Assembly (NCBI RefSeq): GCF_003248515.1
Contig: NZ_QFOB01000003.1
Location: forward strand, 1-64,000
Length of the DNA stretch: 64,000 nucleotides
Origin: Sphingomonas sp.
Lineage (GTDB): Bacteria > Pseudomonadota > Alphaproteobacteria > Sphingomonadales > Sphingomonadaceae
Direction of reading: 5' to 3'
Position numbers and translations under genes: made by a program. The notes beneath the pieces were generated by a model, which did no database searches, was not told the origin of the DNA, and worked only from the letters and a program-made list of their open reading frames with translations. Below, one piece after another: positions 9,292-17,481 of this stretch. How positions within the stretch are numbered: position 1 is the first letter of the stretch; the number at the start of each line of letters is the position of its first letter.

Positions 9292-9707
9292 GCGATGTGC
9301 AACTGCTCCCCTATGCCGATTTCCTCGGCATCACGGTCGTCCATCAGGATGGCGGCTCGCCGCTGCTTTCGATGCCCTATTCCGAAGGGCTGAGCGGCAT
9401 GCCCGGCCGGCTGCACGGCGGCGCCATAGCCGGCCTGCTGGAAATCGCCGCCATCGCCGCGATCGATGCGACGCTGGAAGAGCCGGACGATCCCCGCCAG
9501 CGCTTCAAGCCGATCAACGTGACCGTCGATTATATGCGCCCCGGCCGGCCGGTGGAAACGTTCGCGCGCGGCGTGGCGGTGCGCGTCGGCTCGCACATCG
9601 GCAGCGTCCATGTCGAGGCGTGGCAGGAAAGCCCGGACAAGCCGATTGCGGCGGCGCGGATGAAATTGCTGATCGCCACCAAAGCCGAAGGGCAGGAGAA
9701 GAAATGA
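9288..9707 (+). CDS. PaaI-type hotdog-fold thioesterase (second of a pair)
   Basis: 139 aa with LHGGAIAGLLEIAAIAAI, the hotdog helix with the usual HGG, and NVTVDYMRPGRPVETFARG, the following strand. It overlaps the gene before and the EVE gene after by 4 nt each (ATGA junctions), so all three are one operon. The HGG motif here but not in the upstream paralogue suggests this copy is the catalytically more typical one. The substrate is unknown. Confidence 0.87.
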   Translation: MSDVQLLPYADFLGITVVHQDGGSPLLSMPYSEGLSGMPGRLHGGAIAGLLEIAAIAAIDATLEEPDDPRQRFKPINVTVDYMRPGRPVETFARGVAVRVGSHIGSVHVEAWQESPDKPIAAARMKLLIATKAEGQEKK

Positions 9708-10108
9708 TGCGCCACTGGCTGCTGCGATCGGAGCCGGACGCCTATAGCTGGGACGATCTGGTGCGCGACGGCGGAACCGAGTGGAATGGTGTGCGCAACT
9801 ATACCGCGCGCAATTTCCTGAAAGAGATGCAGCCCGGCGATCGCGCGCTTTTCTATCATTCCAACACGCAGAAGGCCGCCGTCGGCGTGATGGAGATCAC
9901 GCGCGCCTGGCAGCCGGATGGAGATGACGGCAAGTGGGCGTCGGTCGCGGTGAAACCGCTGGCCCCGCTCGCCAGGCCCGTGCCGCTGGAGGCGATCAAG
10001 GCGGAGCCCCGCCTCAAGACGCTGGAAATGCTCCGCCAGTCCCGCCTTTCCGTCACACCGGTGCGCGAGGACGAATGGGCCGTCCTGCTGGAGATGGGGG
10101 CGGGCTGA
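9704..10108 (+). CDS. EVE domain protein
   Basis: 134 aa; begins MRHWLLRSEPDAYSWDDL and contains WNGVRNYTARNFLKEM and DRALFYHS, the classic EVE/PUA-like signature. EVE domains bind modified nucleobases in DNA or RNA; stand-alone chromosomal copies in proteobacteria are of unsettled role. The first of two in-frame ATGs (9704) overlaps the upstream stop. A terminator follows the gene. Confidence 0.92.
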   Translation: MMRHWLLRSEPDAYSWDDLVRDGGTEWNGVRNYTARNFLKEMQPGDRALFYHSNTQKAAVGVMEITRAWQPDGDDGKWASVAVKPLAPLARPVPLEAIKAEPRLKTLEMLRQSRLSVTPVREDEWAVLLEMGAG

Positions 10109-10111
10109 CGC

Positions 10112-10145
10112 AGGAACCCCCGAGCAACCGGGTTCCTCCTTTCGG
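10112..10145 (+). terminator. Hairpin terminator between convergent genes
   Basis: An 8-bp stem (10112-10119 with 10130-10137) is followed by CCTTTCG. It sits 3 bp after the EVE stop and faces a convergent gene, so it may serve mainly the plus strand. Confidence 0.6.
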
Positions 10146-10165
10146 GCGCGCCACGAAATCCGCTG

Positions 10166-10873
10166 TCAGAACTGGCGGACGAGGCGCAATCCGGCGGTCG
10201 GCCGCAGAGCCTCGTGCCGCTGTTTCTCGAATCCGGCCGCGATCTGCACGTTGATTGCGGCCGATAGACGGCGATGGATCTGCGGGCTCACCTTGAGGCT
10301 CCGGTCCGCGCCGCCCGCCATATTGAGCTCCGCGCCCAGCACCGTATCCGCATTCGCATCGTAAAAGGCGGCGTGGTTGAACAACAATGCATTGCGCCCC
10401 GATCCGCCATCCAGGCTGATCCGGTCAACGCCCAGCATGGTCATCGAGCTCCAGCGCGACGAATAGCGATGGCCGAGCAGATAGAGCAGGCTGCTGGAAT
10501 AATGGCGCGCGTCGCGATCATGGATGCCGAGATACTGGATGCCGTGCGCCGTCCGTCCATCTCCGGATACGCCGAGGCTCGATTGCAACCCAATCTTGAG
10601 CGCGGCGAGCCGCGCGCCGTCGAACGGCAGCTCGAATTCGATCGCATGGCCGTCCGCATAGGCATATTCCAGCTCCGGCGCCCATTCGGCCGAACGCGGG
10701 CGGAAGGGCGATACGGTCTGCGCGAGCGCGTTGATCTCCAGTTCGCCCTTCGCCGCGCAGAGCGGGCGCATCATGTCGAAGATCATCGGCTCGGGGATGG
10801 CCGGATAGGCAGCGCCTGCCCGCGCGGGCGTCGCCACGAGGACAAGAAGCGACAGGGCGCAAGGCAGGCGCAT
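10166..10873 (-). CDS. Exported protein of unknown function, possibly an outer-membrane beta-barrel
   Basis: 235 aa. It has a clear signal peptide (RLPCALSLLVLVATPARAG) and no other hydrophobic helix. The remainder alternates polar and hydrophobic residues, contains several short Tyr/Arg-rich strands and ends in Phe (LRLVRQF), as outer-membrane beta-barrel proteins do. No family was recognised with certainty. It is convergent with the EVE gene and stands alone on the minus strand downstream of typA, separated from it by a terminator. Confidence 0.7.
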   Translation of the reverse strand: MRLPCALSLLVLVATPARAGAAYPAIPEPMIFDMMRPLCAAKGELEINALAQTVSPFRPRSAEWAPELEYAYADGHAIEFELPFDGARLAALKIGLQSSLGVSGDGRTAHGIQYLGIHDRDARHYSSSLLYLLGHRYSSRWSSMTMLGVDRISLDGGSGRNALLFNHAAFYDANADTVLGAELNMAGGADRSLKVSPQIHRRLSAAINVQIAAGFEKQRHEALRPTAGLRLVRQF

Positions 10874-11023
10874 CGAATTTCCCGGAAAATTGAGCTTTTG
10901 CCAAGGCTAGCCCCCTCCCCGCTTCCGCTTCGCGCCCCGATCATTTCATTTGATTGCCGCCGTGCGGCACCGCCATCGCGCCCAGACAACGGCACGCAGC
11001 CCGGCGGGCCACAGATCGCCGCA

Positions 11024-11062
11024 ACAAAAAAGCCGGGCATTTCCCTCAGGAAACGCCCGGCT
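11024..11062 (-). terminator. Rho-independent terminator of typA
   Basis: On the minus strand, stem 11062-11055 pairs with 11038-11031, extended by an inner TTTCC/GGAAA stem, and is followed by six T residues (plus-strand A run 11026-11031). Confidence 0.88.
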
Positions 11063-11087
11063 CTTTCGTGCCGAAATGGCTTGCGCC

Positions 11088-12908
11088 TTACGCCGCCTTG
11101 GCGCGGCTCATGCGCTTGCGCTCGTTCGGATCGAGATAGCGCTTGCGCAGGCGGATGTTCTTCGGCGTCACCTCGACGAGTTCGTCATCGTCGATATAGG
11201 CGATGGCCTGTTCCAGCGTCATCCGCTTGGGCGGGGTGAGCCGGATCGCATCGTCCTTGCCGCCGCTCGCGCGGAAGTTGGTCAGCTGCTTGGCCTTCAT
11301 CGGATTGACCTCGAGGTCGTCCGTCTTGGCATTCTCGCCGATGATCATGCCCTCATACAGGGCTTCGCCATGCGCCACGAACAGGATACCGCGCTCCTCG
11401 AGCGGCCCCAGCGCGTAGGACTGGGCCTCGCCCGCACCGTTCGAGATCAGCACGCCGTTCTTGCGGCCCTCGATATTGCCCTTGTGGGGGCCATATTTCT
11501 CGAACAGCCGGTTCATGATGCCGGTGCCGCGCGTGTCGGACAGGAATTCGCCATGATAGCCGATCAGGCCGCGCGAAGGGGCGGAGAAGGTGATGCGGGT
11601 CTTGCCGCCGCCGGACGGGCGCATGTCCGTCATCTCGGCCTTGCGCAGGTTCATCTTCTCGACAACCGTGCCCGAATGCTCCTCGTCCACGTCGATCACG
11701 ACGGTCTCGTAGGGCTCGGTCTTCTTGCCGTCCTCATCCTCGCCGAACAGCACGCGCGGGCGGCTGATCGAAAGCTCGAAGCCTTCGCGGCGCATCGTCT
11801 CGATGAGCACGCCCAGCTGAAGCTCGCCACGGCCGGCCACCTCGAAACTGTCCTTGTCGGCGCTCTCGGTCACCTTGATCGCCACGTTCGATTCGGCTTC
11901 GCGGGCCAGGCGGTCGCGGATCATGCGGCTCGTCACCTTGGTGCCCTCGCGGCCCGCCATCGGCGAATCGTTCACGGCAAAGCGCATGGAGAGCGTCGGC
12001 GGATCGATCGGCTGCGACTTGAGCGGCTCGGAAACCGAGGTGTCGGCGATCGTGTGCGCCACGGTCGCTTCCGTCAGGCCCGCGATCGAGATGATGTCGC
12101 CCGCCTGCGCCTCTTCGGTCGGCACGCGCTCCAGGCCGCGGAAGGCGAGGATCTTGGAGGCGCGGCCCGCCTCGATCACCTTGCCATCCGCATCCAGCGC
12201 ATGGATCTGCTGGTTGGTCTTCACGGTGCCGGAATAGATGCGGCCCGTGAGGATGCGGCCGAGGAAATTGTCGCGATCCAGCAGCGTCACGAGGAATTTG
12301 AAGGGCCCGTCCGCATCGGCGGTCGGCGCCGGCACATGATCGACGATCTTCTGGAAGAGCGGGCGCAGCGTGCCCTCGCGCAGGCTCGGATCCTCATTGG
12401 CATAGCCGTTGCGGCCCGATGCGTAGAGAACCGGGAAGTCCAGCTGCTCATCGGTCGCGTCCAGGCTCACGAACAGGTCGAACACCTCGTCCAGCACTTC
12501 CTGGATGCGTTCGTCCGGGCGATCGACCTTGTTGACGACGACTATCGGGCGCAGGCCCAGCGCCAGCGCCTTGCCGGTCACGAACTTCGTCTGCGGCATC
12601 GCGCCCTCGGACGAATCGACCAGCAGGATCACACCGTCGACCATGCTCAGGATGCGCTCCACCTCGCCGCCGAAGTCGGCGTGGCCGGGCGTGTCGACGA
12701 TGTTGATGCGCGTGCCTTCCCACTCCACCGAGGTGGGCTTGGCGAGGATGGTGATCCCGCGTTCCTTTTCGAGATCGTTCGAGTCCATGGCGCGCTCTTC
12801 GACGCGCTGATTGTCGCGGAAGGTGCCGGACTGGCGGAAGAGCTGGTCAACCAGGGTCGTCTTGCCATGATCGACGTGCGCGATGATGGCCACGTTGCGG
12901 AGGCGCAT
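11088..12908 (-). CDS. typA: Ribosome-associated GTPase TypA/BipA
   Basis: 606 aa, the usual family length. GTPase motifs are AHVDHGKT (G1), RGITILAK (G2 region), DTPGHADF (G3) and NKVD (G4), followed by EF-G-like domains III and V and the TypA-specific C-terminus (SRGLIGYHGEFLSDTRG; PPKRMTLEQAIAYIDDDELVEVTP). BipA binds ribosomes and assists 50S assembly and stress adaptation. The start at 12908 (MRLRNVAIIAHVDHGKT) matches the family; the longer open frame upstream is antisense to the nitrobindin-like gene. It is divergent from that gene. Confidence 0.97.
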   Translation of the reverse strand: MRLRNVAIIAHVDHGKTTLVDQLFRQSGTFRDNQRVEERAMDSNDLEKERGITILAKPTSVEWEGTRINIVDTPGHADFGGEVERILSMVDGVILLVDSSEGAMPQTKFVTGKALALGLRPIVVVNKVDRPDERIQEVLDEVFDLFVSLDATDEQLDFPVLYASGRNGYANEDPSLREGTLRPLFQKIVDHVPAPTADADGPFKFLVTLLDRDNFLGRILTGRIYSGTVKTNQQIHALDADGKVIEAGRASKILAFRGLERVPTEEAQAGDIISIAGLTEATVAHTIADTSVSEPLKSQPIDPPTLSMRFAVNDSPMAGREGTKVTSRMIRDRLAREAESNVAIKVTESADKDSFEVAGRGELQLGVLIETMRREGFELSISRPRVLFGEDEDGKKTEPYETVVIDVDEEHSGTVVEKMNLRKAEMTDMRPSGGGKTRITFSAPSRGLIGYHGEFLSDTRGTGIMNRLFEKYGPHKGNIEGRKNGVLISNGAGEAQSYALGPLEERGILFVAHGEALYEGMIIGENAKTDDLEVNPMKAKQLTNFRASGGKDDAIRLTPPKRMTLEQAIAYIDDDELVEVTPKNIRLRKRYLDPNERKRMSRAKAA

Positions 12909-13055
12909 GGTGGTCTTTCGTTGTTCGGTTTTCGGATCGAGGGCGCCCATAGCCGAAGTGCCGCGCCGCAACAAGGCGCCGTCGCGGCCGTCTATCGCGC
13001 CGGCCTGCCGCCGCTTATGCTCCCGCCTCCCGAAACCCGCAGGAGACGGCCGCCC

Positions 13056-13712
13056 GTGAACCCCTTTCCCGAGGATATCTTCACCGAGCCCAGCGATGTC
13101 GATCCCGATACGCTCGCCAATCTCGGCCCGCTCGCCCGGCTGGCGGGGCGGTGGGAAGCGCGCAAGGGCGTCGACATCAATCCCAAGGCCGAGGGGCCCG
13201 AACGCCGCACCTTCATCGAACGGATCGCCTTCGACGCGATCGATCCGCAGGCTAACGGCCCGCAATTGCTCTACGGGCTGCGCTATCACATTCACATCAC
13301 GACCGAGGAAGAGGATATCACCTTCCACGATCAGGTGGGCTATTGGCTGTGGGAGCCTGCCACGGGCGTGATCCTGCAGACGCTGGCGATCCCGCGTGGC
13401 CAGGTGGCGCTCGCATCGGGCCACGGAAAGCCAGGCGACGATCACATCCGCGTCACGGCGGCGCGCGGCCAGACCGATTATGGCATCTGCTCCACCGCCT
13501 TCCTGGAATATGGTTTCCGGACGGACAGCTACGACATCGACATCTCGTTCGATGGGGACGATGCCTGGAGCTACGACATCCGCACGATGCTCCTCGTCCA
13601 CGGGCGGACCGAGCCGTTCGAGCATCACGATACCAATCGGCTGCGTCGCACGGCGCCGGGAAAGCCCAACCCCCTCAAACAGATATTGGATCGGAGGAAA
13701 GCCGCGTCCTGA
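13056..13712 (+). CDS. FABP/nitrobindin-like heme-binding beta-barrel protein (DUF1794)
   Basis: 218 aa from GTG 13056. The AGGAG Shine-Dalgarno at 13041-13045 makes this a better start than the in-frame ATG at 13017. LARLAGRWEARKG starts the lipocalin-like barrel, and HDQVGYWLWEPATG and HDTNRLRR follow; this matches the FABP-family/THAP4-nitrobindin group, barrels that bind heme or small hydrophobic ligands. The function in this organism is unknown. It is divergent from typA. Confidence 0.8.
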   Translation: MNPFPEDIFTEPSDVDPDTLANLGPLARLAGRWEARKGVDINPKAEGPERRTFIERIAFDAIDPQANGPQLLYGLRYHIHITTEEEDITFHDQVGYWLWEPATGVILQTLAIPRGQVALASGHGKPGDDHIRVTAARGQTDYGICSTAFLEYGFRTDSYDIDISFDGDDAWSYDIRTMLLVHGRTEPFEHHDTNRLRRTAPGKPNPLKQILDRRKAAS

Positions 13713-14099
13713 CGCGATGCGAAGGCACTCCGATCCGGCCGATCGGCAACGTGCCCGATGACCGATGGTGACACCGGCCCGCCCCCCTGCCCACCCAGAC
13801 ACACTCGGGGCGAGGGCGCGGCCGGTGCCGCTTCAGGAAGGCACCCTTCCGCGCACGCCCGAACGCGCCCTCAAGCGCCCGGCACCACCAGATTCATGAA
13901 CAGCAAGGCCGCCTCGATCGCGACGCCGCCGAACACCACCGTTTCCATCACCATTCCGAAAATACGCATCTTGCTTCTCCCTCATGTCGTGGGGAGCCTT
14001 CTGGACGCGCAAAGCCCTTTGGCGATCTCACCGCTGATCCGTGAAAATTCTTTTGTGAAATATCGTGTCGCCGTGCTCGCGAAGCCCTGCGAACGCCTC
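13713..14099. other. Intergenic boundary region left of the island
   Basis: 387 bp between the nitrobindin-like gene and the serine recombinase. It holds the 32-codon micro-ORF described separately (13871-13969, minus). The stretch 14040-14070 (CTTTTGTGAAATATCG and neighbours) is AT-richer than the flanks and could contain the micro-ORF promoter. Nothing else was recognised. Confidence 0.5.
13871..13969 (-). CDS. Candidate 32-aa membrane micro-protein
   Basis: A short ORF starts at the ATG on 13969 (minus) and is preceded by a good Shine-Dalgarno (GGGAGAAGCAAG, then ATG). It reads MRIFGMVMETVVFGGVAIE and continues to a GA stop end; the product is almost entirely one hydrophobic helix with Met/Phe/Val content typical of single-pass small membrane proteins. 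It is too short for ordinary gene callers. Function is unknown and no homologue was recognised. It sits just outside the left edge of the island. Confidence 0.5.
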   Translation of the reverse strand: MRIFGMVMETVVFGGVAIEAALLFMNLVVPGA

Positions 14100-15707
14100 T
14101 CAGTGTTGCACTTGAGCGAGACGGACTAAACCGGGCGTCACGCCTTCGGTCTTCCGGGGTTGGTTGGTGGCGAGCCGCACGACGCTGTCGAGCGAGCTAT
14201 CGACGACGATCTCGTTGACGCCCTTGGACACCGGCGTGACCGTCACGGAGCGGATCAGCGAGCGGATCTCGTAGGATTCCGCGTCCAGCGCATCGCCGGC
14301 CGGCAGCGCGCCGGCGACGAGCGCCTCTATCCGCGCGCGATAGGCTTCCACGATCTGCGGATGCAGGACGATGACGGGCGTCGCCGCGATCTCCGCCAGC
14401 TCGGCCTGCAGATCCACGCGCTCCTCGCGATGATCGCGCAGCGCCTTCACGATTTCGGGCACATCGGCCAGACCGCCCGCGATCGCCGCGACGAGGCGCT
14501 CTATCGCGCGATCGATCGTTGCGACGCGGCGCTCGATCGTCGCCCGCCGATCGGCCGCCGCACGCACGCCCTGCTCCCGGCCGCGATGATATTCGCGCAC
14601 CATCAGCGAGAGCGCCTCGGCCGAAAGCAGCTCCGACTTCAGTCCTTCGAGCACGCGCTCGTTGAGCTCTCGCTCCCGGATCGTCTGCGAGTTGGCGCAC
14701 ATGCCGCCATCGGCATTGTTCCGGCAGCCGATCAGGCGATGGGTGCGCACGCCGAAATTGCCGCCGCACACGCCGCACCGCACGAGGCCGGACAATAGCC
14801 GGCGCGGCCGTATGCGCTGCCGGAGCGGGATGGTCGCGCGTTCGTCGAGCTGGCGCTGCACGCGATCCCAAGTGTCGCGATCGATGATCGCCAGATCGGG
14901 CATCTCGCCGGCGATGCGCGCGCTTTGCGGCGTCGTGCTGACAACGGCCCGACCGGTCTCCGGATCGCGGCGATGCTTGCGGCGGCCATGGACGAAGATC
15001 CCGACGTACATCGCGCAGCGCAGGATCCCGTCACCCCGGCTCGCTGTGCCGTTGATCGTCGCGCCACGCCAGGGCGCGCCGGTGAAGGAAGACACCCCCT
15101 CCTCGTTCAGCGCACGCGCGATACGATAGGCGCTCTGCCCGGCGAGATAATCGCGGAAGATCCGGCGCACGACCGCCGCCTGCGGCTCATTGATCGTGCG
15201 CAGCCCCCGCTCGAGCTGGCCGTTGCTTCCGATACGACGCACGACGTCATAGCCATATTTGTGGCCGCCCGGGATCTTGCCGCGCTGGAGTGTGCCGATC
15301 TTGCCGCGCATCACCTTGTCGGCATGATCCTTCAGGTGCAGCGCCGCCATCGTGCCCTTAAGGCCGATATGGAGCTCGTTCACCTCGCCTTCGGACAAGG
15401 TCACGAAGCGGACGTCGTGAAACTGGAGCCGCTGGTAGATGGTGGCGATATCGGCCTGATTGCGGGCGACGCGATCGATCGCCTCGGCCAATACGATATC
15501 GAAGCGGCCTTCACCGACATCCGCGAGCAGCCGCGTCATTTGTGGCCGTCGCCTGGTGGCGCCGGAAATGGCGATGTCGGCATAGACGCCGGCGACCTGC
15601 CATCCTTCGGCCTCGGCACGGGCCCGGCAGACGCGTTCCTGATCCTCGGCCGAGGAGGCGGATTGGCGATCGGTAGAGAAGCGGGCGTAGATGGCGCAAC
15701 GGAGCAC
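14100..15707 (-). CDS. Large serine recombinase (phage/ICE-type integrase)
   Basis: 535 aa. The N-terminal resolvase domain begins RCAIYARFSTDRQ with nucleophile S11; ISGATRRRPQMTRLL and EAIDRVARNQADIATIY follow. Next is the recombinase domain (RIFRDYLAGQSAYRIARALNEEG), a zinc ribbon (CGVCGG, then GCRNNADGGMC) and a coiled-coil-rich C-terminus (about 380-460). This is the layout of large serine integrases that act directionally on attP/attB. It is the last gene of the minus-strand operon, and its terminal codons overlap the left copy of the inverted 20-bp repeat (14118-14137). Confidence 0.95.
   Translation of the reverse strand: MLRCAIYARFSTDRQSASSAEDQERVCRARAEAEGWQVAGVYADIAISGATRRRPQMTRLLADVGEGRFDIVLAEAIDRVARNQADIATIYQRLQFHDVRFVTLSEGEVNELHIGLKGTMAALHLKDHADKVMRGKIGTLQRGKIPGGHKYGYDVVRRIGSNGQLERGLRTINEPQAAVVRRIFRDYLAGQSAYRIARALNEEGVSSFTGAPWRGATINGTASRGDGILRCAMYVGIFVHGRRKHRRDPETGRAVVSTTPQSARIAGEMPDLAIIDRDTWDRVQRQLDERATIPLRQRIRPRRLLSGLVRCGVCGGNFGVRTHRLIGCRNNADGGMCANSQTIRERELNERVLEGLKSELLSAEALSLMVREYHRGREQGVRAAADRRATIERRVATIDRAIERLVAAIAGGLADVPEIVKALRDHREERVDLQAELAEIAATPVIVLHPQIVEAYRARIEALVAGALPAGDALDAESYEIRSLIRSVTVTPVSKGVNEIVVDSSLDSVVRLATNQPRKTEGVTPGLVRLAQVQH
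14118..14137. repeat. Left copy of the island-edge inverted repeat
   Basis: Read on the minus strand this 20-mer (CGCCCGGTTTAGTCCGTCTC) matches 19 of 20 positions of 32406-32425 read on the plus strand. It lies inside the 3' end of the serine recombinase gene, where attachment sites of such integrases often sit. Orientation is inverted rather than direct. Confidence 0.6.
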
Positions 15708-15810
15708 GCGGACCTCCTGGAATCGGGGCGGGATGCGGCGTCAGCATCCTCGCGCGCCATCTGGTGGGCAATGAGGGTCACGATCGACGCGACGGCGGGG
15801 TGAAGGCCCA

Positions 15811-16185
15811 TCAGAAATATTCCTCCTCGAGGAGAGGAAGGGCCGCGATGCCTTCGAATCCCTTCGCCTCGGCGAAGGCGATCATCGCCTCAGCCCCGAC
15901 GTCGGAACCGCAGCCACTCACCTGCCAGCGCTTACGATCCCCATCCGCCGAGGATGCGCGCCGCGTGAAATGGCCGGACAGGTTCAGAAACCGCATGGCG
16001 CTGATCGCCCGCCATTCCAGCCAGGCGCCGGCCGTGAGCTCCTCGGGCCGCACGGAATACAGCTCCATCAGCTCGAATGCCTTGTCGTGAGCCGCCCTCG
16101 CCTCGATCGCTATCGGGCTGGTCGAAAGCTCGATGAGGCTCTCGATCGTCCGGATCGCACGCGCACGACGCTGGCCATCGCTCAT
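15811..16185 (-). CDS. Hypothetical phage-type protein, 124 aa
   Basis: It begins MSDGQRRARAIRTIESLIE. It is helical and charged, with Trp-rich LEWRAISAMRFLNLSG in the middle and acidic C-terminus LLEEEYF. Its start overlaps the Gp37/Gp68 stop (ATGA), so it belongs to the same minus operon. No domain was recognised. Confidence 0.72.
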   Translation of the reverse strand: MSDGQRRARAIRTIESLIELSTSPIAIEARAAHDKAFELMELYSVRPEELTAGAWLEWRAISAMRFLNLSGHFTRRASSADGDRKRWQVSGCGSDVGAEAMIAFAEAKGFEGIAALPLLEEEYF

Positions 16186-17252
16186 GCCGGCACACCATCG
16201 TGCTGGACGCCATCGAGCAGGCGGCCGGAGCGGCGCTTGCCCACCGCGTACATCGACATGGCGCGCTTGCCCTGGAGGAAGGCCCCGAATTCGTAAGCGC
16301 GCTTGCCGTCGAACCGCTCGCCGTCCGCATGCAGCACGGTTCGACCGACCCTCGGAAGGCGGGTGGCCTCCGGATGGTGCGCCGGCGCCGGATGATAGCA
16401 GGAGTCGACCAGCTCCTCGGACATCTCCGAGATCGGCGCCCACTCGCCCCACTGCTTGAAGAGGAAGGGGACCTCGGCGGCCGCGCATTGATCGCGCAGA
16501 CTCCGCGCCCAATGCGGGTGCATCGGCCGCGCGCCAGGCCCGCTCTCACCGCCTACGATGATCCAGTCGATTGAGCGCATCGGCGTAGCCGGGGTGCCGA
16601 ATTTCGGATCAGTGCTGATAGCCGGGATGCAGCCACGCCCATGACAATGGTGGCACCGCCCCTTCGGCCAGCGCGCGAGGGTTCCAGTGCCTCCACAAAG
16701 GTCGCAATGGAAATCCACGCGGGGAAGCTCGATGCCGCTCAACAACGGCTCGATGGAGAGGAACCGCCTCGCCGCCGGCGTTGCCAGCAGTTTCGGGATA
16801 TCGCGATCCGCCTCCTCCTGGTTCACCACCGTGATCCCGAGCCAGACGTTCGCCGGCATGCCCATGATCGGCGTGCGGCCGCCGACATTGCCGATCCGCT
16901 TCGTCAGCAGCAGCCAGTCGAGGTGCGGCGTGTCGAGGATCAGGCGCCACAGATCGTCGCGCCATTGCGGATCCACGGCATTGTCGAACACGTCCGCCAG
17001 GCTCGCGCAGAACACGCGATAGCGGATGCCCTTCGCGGCCGCCTCGGCATTCCAGCGCAAGGGCTTCGCCCAATTGGCCGCGCTGGTGCGCCGGCGCGGC
17101 GCGCCCGGGCCCCAATTGATCGCCACGCCACCGGCGAAGCGGGCGTTGCGCGTCTCGGCATAGCAATTCTCGCAGCCGGGCCCGCATTTCTGGCAGCCCT
17201 CCCACGGATTGAAGGTGTGGTGCGCCCACTCGATCGTGGTGTTTTCACCCAC
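16182..17252 (-). CDS. Phage Gp37/Gp68 family protein (DUF5131) with zinc-finger-like insertion
   Basis: 356 aa. The N-terminal IEWAHHTFNPWEGCQKCGPG with C20, C23, C27 and C30, the YAE that follows, FLSIEPLL, DWIIVGGESGPGARP and PFLFKQWGEW are diagnostic of Gp37/Gp68 (DUF5131). Family members are often found with a TcmP partner and their biochemical role is unsettled. Unusual here is an insertion at about 183-208 with C183, C186, C200, C203 and C208 (DLCGGTGT; CHHCHGRGC) that looks like a DnaJ-type zinc module. GTG start 17252 overlaps the stop of the Cys-rich gene; the end overlaps the next gene by 4 nt. Confidence 0.88.
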   Translation of the reverse strand: MGENTTIEWAHHTFNPWEGCQKCGPGCENCYAETRNARFAGGVAINWGPGAPRRRTSAANWAKPLRWNAEAAAKGIRYRVFCASLADVFDNAVDPQWRDDLWRLILDTPHLDWLLLTKRIGNVGGRTPIMGMPANVWLGITVVNQEEADRDIPKLLATPAARRFLSIEPLLSGIELPRVDFHCDLCGGTGTLARWPKGRCHHCHGRGCIPAISTDPKFGTPATPMRSIDWIIVGGESGPGARPMHPHWARSLRDQCAAAEVPFLFKQWGEWAPISEMSEELVDSCYHPAPAHHPEATRLPRVGRTVLHADGERFDGKRAYEFGAFLQGKRAMSMYAVGKRRSGRLLDGVQHDGVPA

Positions 17253-17481
17253 GGGCCGCCCTCCAGTCCCGGTAGGCGGCGGCGTGTGTCCGGCACAGAT
17301 CCTTGCCCGGCGCCGGCGACGTGGCGCAATCGGCGCAGATCGGGGCATCGCAGGTGCCGCCCGGCGTCTTCCAGTCGCACAGGAGCGGCGCCGGGCGGCC
17401 GCAGGCGCAGCGGGCGCGCCGGCGCGATCCGCAGACGATCGCCGAACCGCCGCCTGGCAGGGTGACGTGCTGGCAGGTCAT
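17245..17481 (-). CDS. Small Cys-rich probable zinc-binding protein, 78 aa
   Basis: Eight Cys arranged in CGSRRRARCACG and CDWKTPGGTCDAPICADC, with CRTHAAAYRDW at the end, strongly suggest one or two structural zinc sites. ATG 17481 overlaps by one base the expected stop of the ParB-like gene (TGATG), and its own stop overlaps the GTG of the Gp37/Gp68 gene. Both junctions indicate translational coupling. Function unknown. Confidence 0.75.
   Translation of the reverse strand: MTCQHVTLPGGGSAIVCGSRRRARCACGRPAPLLCDWKTPGGTCDAPICADCATSPAPGKDLCRTHAAAYRDWRAARG

Noticed and set aside
10950..13055. Upstream extension of the nitrobindin-like frame
   Set aside because: Runs antisense through typA; a GTG with a good ribosome site at 13056 explains the real gene.
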